Source: Synergistaceae bacterium (GTDB lineage: Bacteria > Synergistota > Synergistia > Synergistales > Aminobacteriaceae). Taken from it: 8,108 nucleotides of DNA. Numbering within the stretch: position 1 is the first letter of the stretch; every line of letters begins with the position of its first letter. This document shows positions 8,093-8,108 of the stretch, one piece after another. The position numbers and the translations under genes were made by a program. Location: the NCBI GenBank assembly GCA_012523155.1, contig JAAYJB010000094.1:1-8108 (forward strand), read 5' to 3'. A model generated the notes under the pieces. It saw nothing but the letters and a program-made list of their open reading frames with translations, was not told where the DNA came from and made no database searches.

Positions 8093-8108
8093 ATGGCGGC
8101 GACGATTA
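8093..8108 (+). CDS. Possible 5' end of an unidentified gene (partial)
   Basis: ATG at 8093 is preceded by GGGAG (8080-8084) with 8 nt between, a reasonable ribosome site, and by a candidate promoter. Only five codons are visible (MAATI), so no product can be named and the gene itself is uncertain. Confidence 0.3.

Overview
The window carries one complete, tightly packed operon for an N-type (alternative, probably Na+-coupled) F-type ATPase, followed by the remains of an IS1380-like insertion sequence and the possible start of another gene. All genes lie on the + strand. The gene order is atpD(beta)-atpC(epsilon)-atpQ-atpR-atpB(a)-atpE(c)-atpF(b)-atpA(alpha)-atpG(gamma). This differs from the usual a-c-b-delta-alpha-gamma-beta-epsilon order. 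There is no separate delta gene, and two small membrane genes (atpQ, atpR) sit between epsilon and a. This layout is the published hallmark of N-ATPases, which are usually a second, laterally acquired ATPase in bacteria and some methanogenic archaea.

Layout. Bases 1-106 are a leader with a weak hairpin and the atpD ribosome site, but no promoter I can defend. Bases 107-7183 hold the nine atp genes. Five junctions overlap (by 4, 8, 14, 17 and 4 nt), so translational coupling is likely. The only gaps longer than 4 nt are before atpC (40 nt, containing a perfect 6-bp hairpin) and before atpE (33 nt, AT-rich, strong Shine-Dalgarno, TTG start). Bases 7203-8015 are a decayed IS-like element bounded by 9-bp inverted repeats. 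It has a folded leader that buries its own ribosome site and a transposase broken by frameshifts and at least one large internal deletion. Bases 8016-8108 are AT-rich with a tandem 10-bp repeat, a weak candidate promoter and a possible start codon at 8093.

How the genes work together. Alpha and beta form the nucleotide-binding hexamer, with intact Walker A motifs in both, the catalytic Glu and Walker B Asp in beta, and the arginine finger in alpha. Gamma and epsilon form the central stalk. AtpE forms the c ring, and its ion site carries Glu63-Ser-Thr plus a second carboxylate, Glu30, where Na+ F-ATPases have Gln. Subunit a supplies the essential Arg164. AtpF is unusually long (297 aa) and its C-terminal third resembles the C-terminal domain of the missing delta subunit, so it may do the work of both b and delta. 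AtpQ and AtpR are N-ATPase-specific membrane proteins, probably for assembly or ion supply to the ring. Beta, b and alpha each end in a long charged low-complexity tail.

Organism. The sequence is moderately GC-rich with clear AGGAGG-type ribosome sites, so probably a bacterium. An anaerobic lineage such as Synergistota is possible but this is a guess; N-ATPases move laterally, so the operon is a poor guide to taxonomy.
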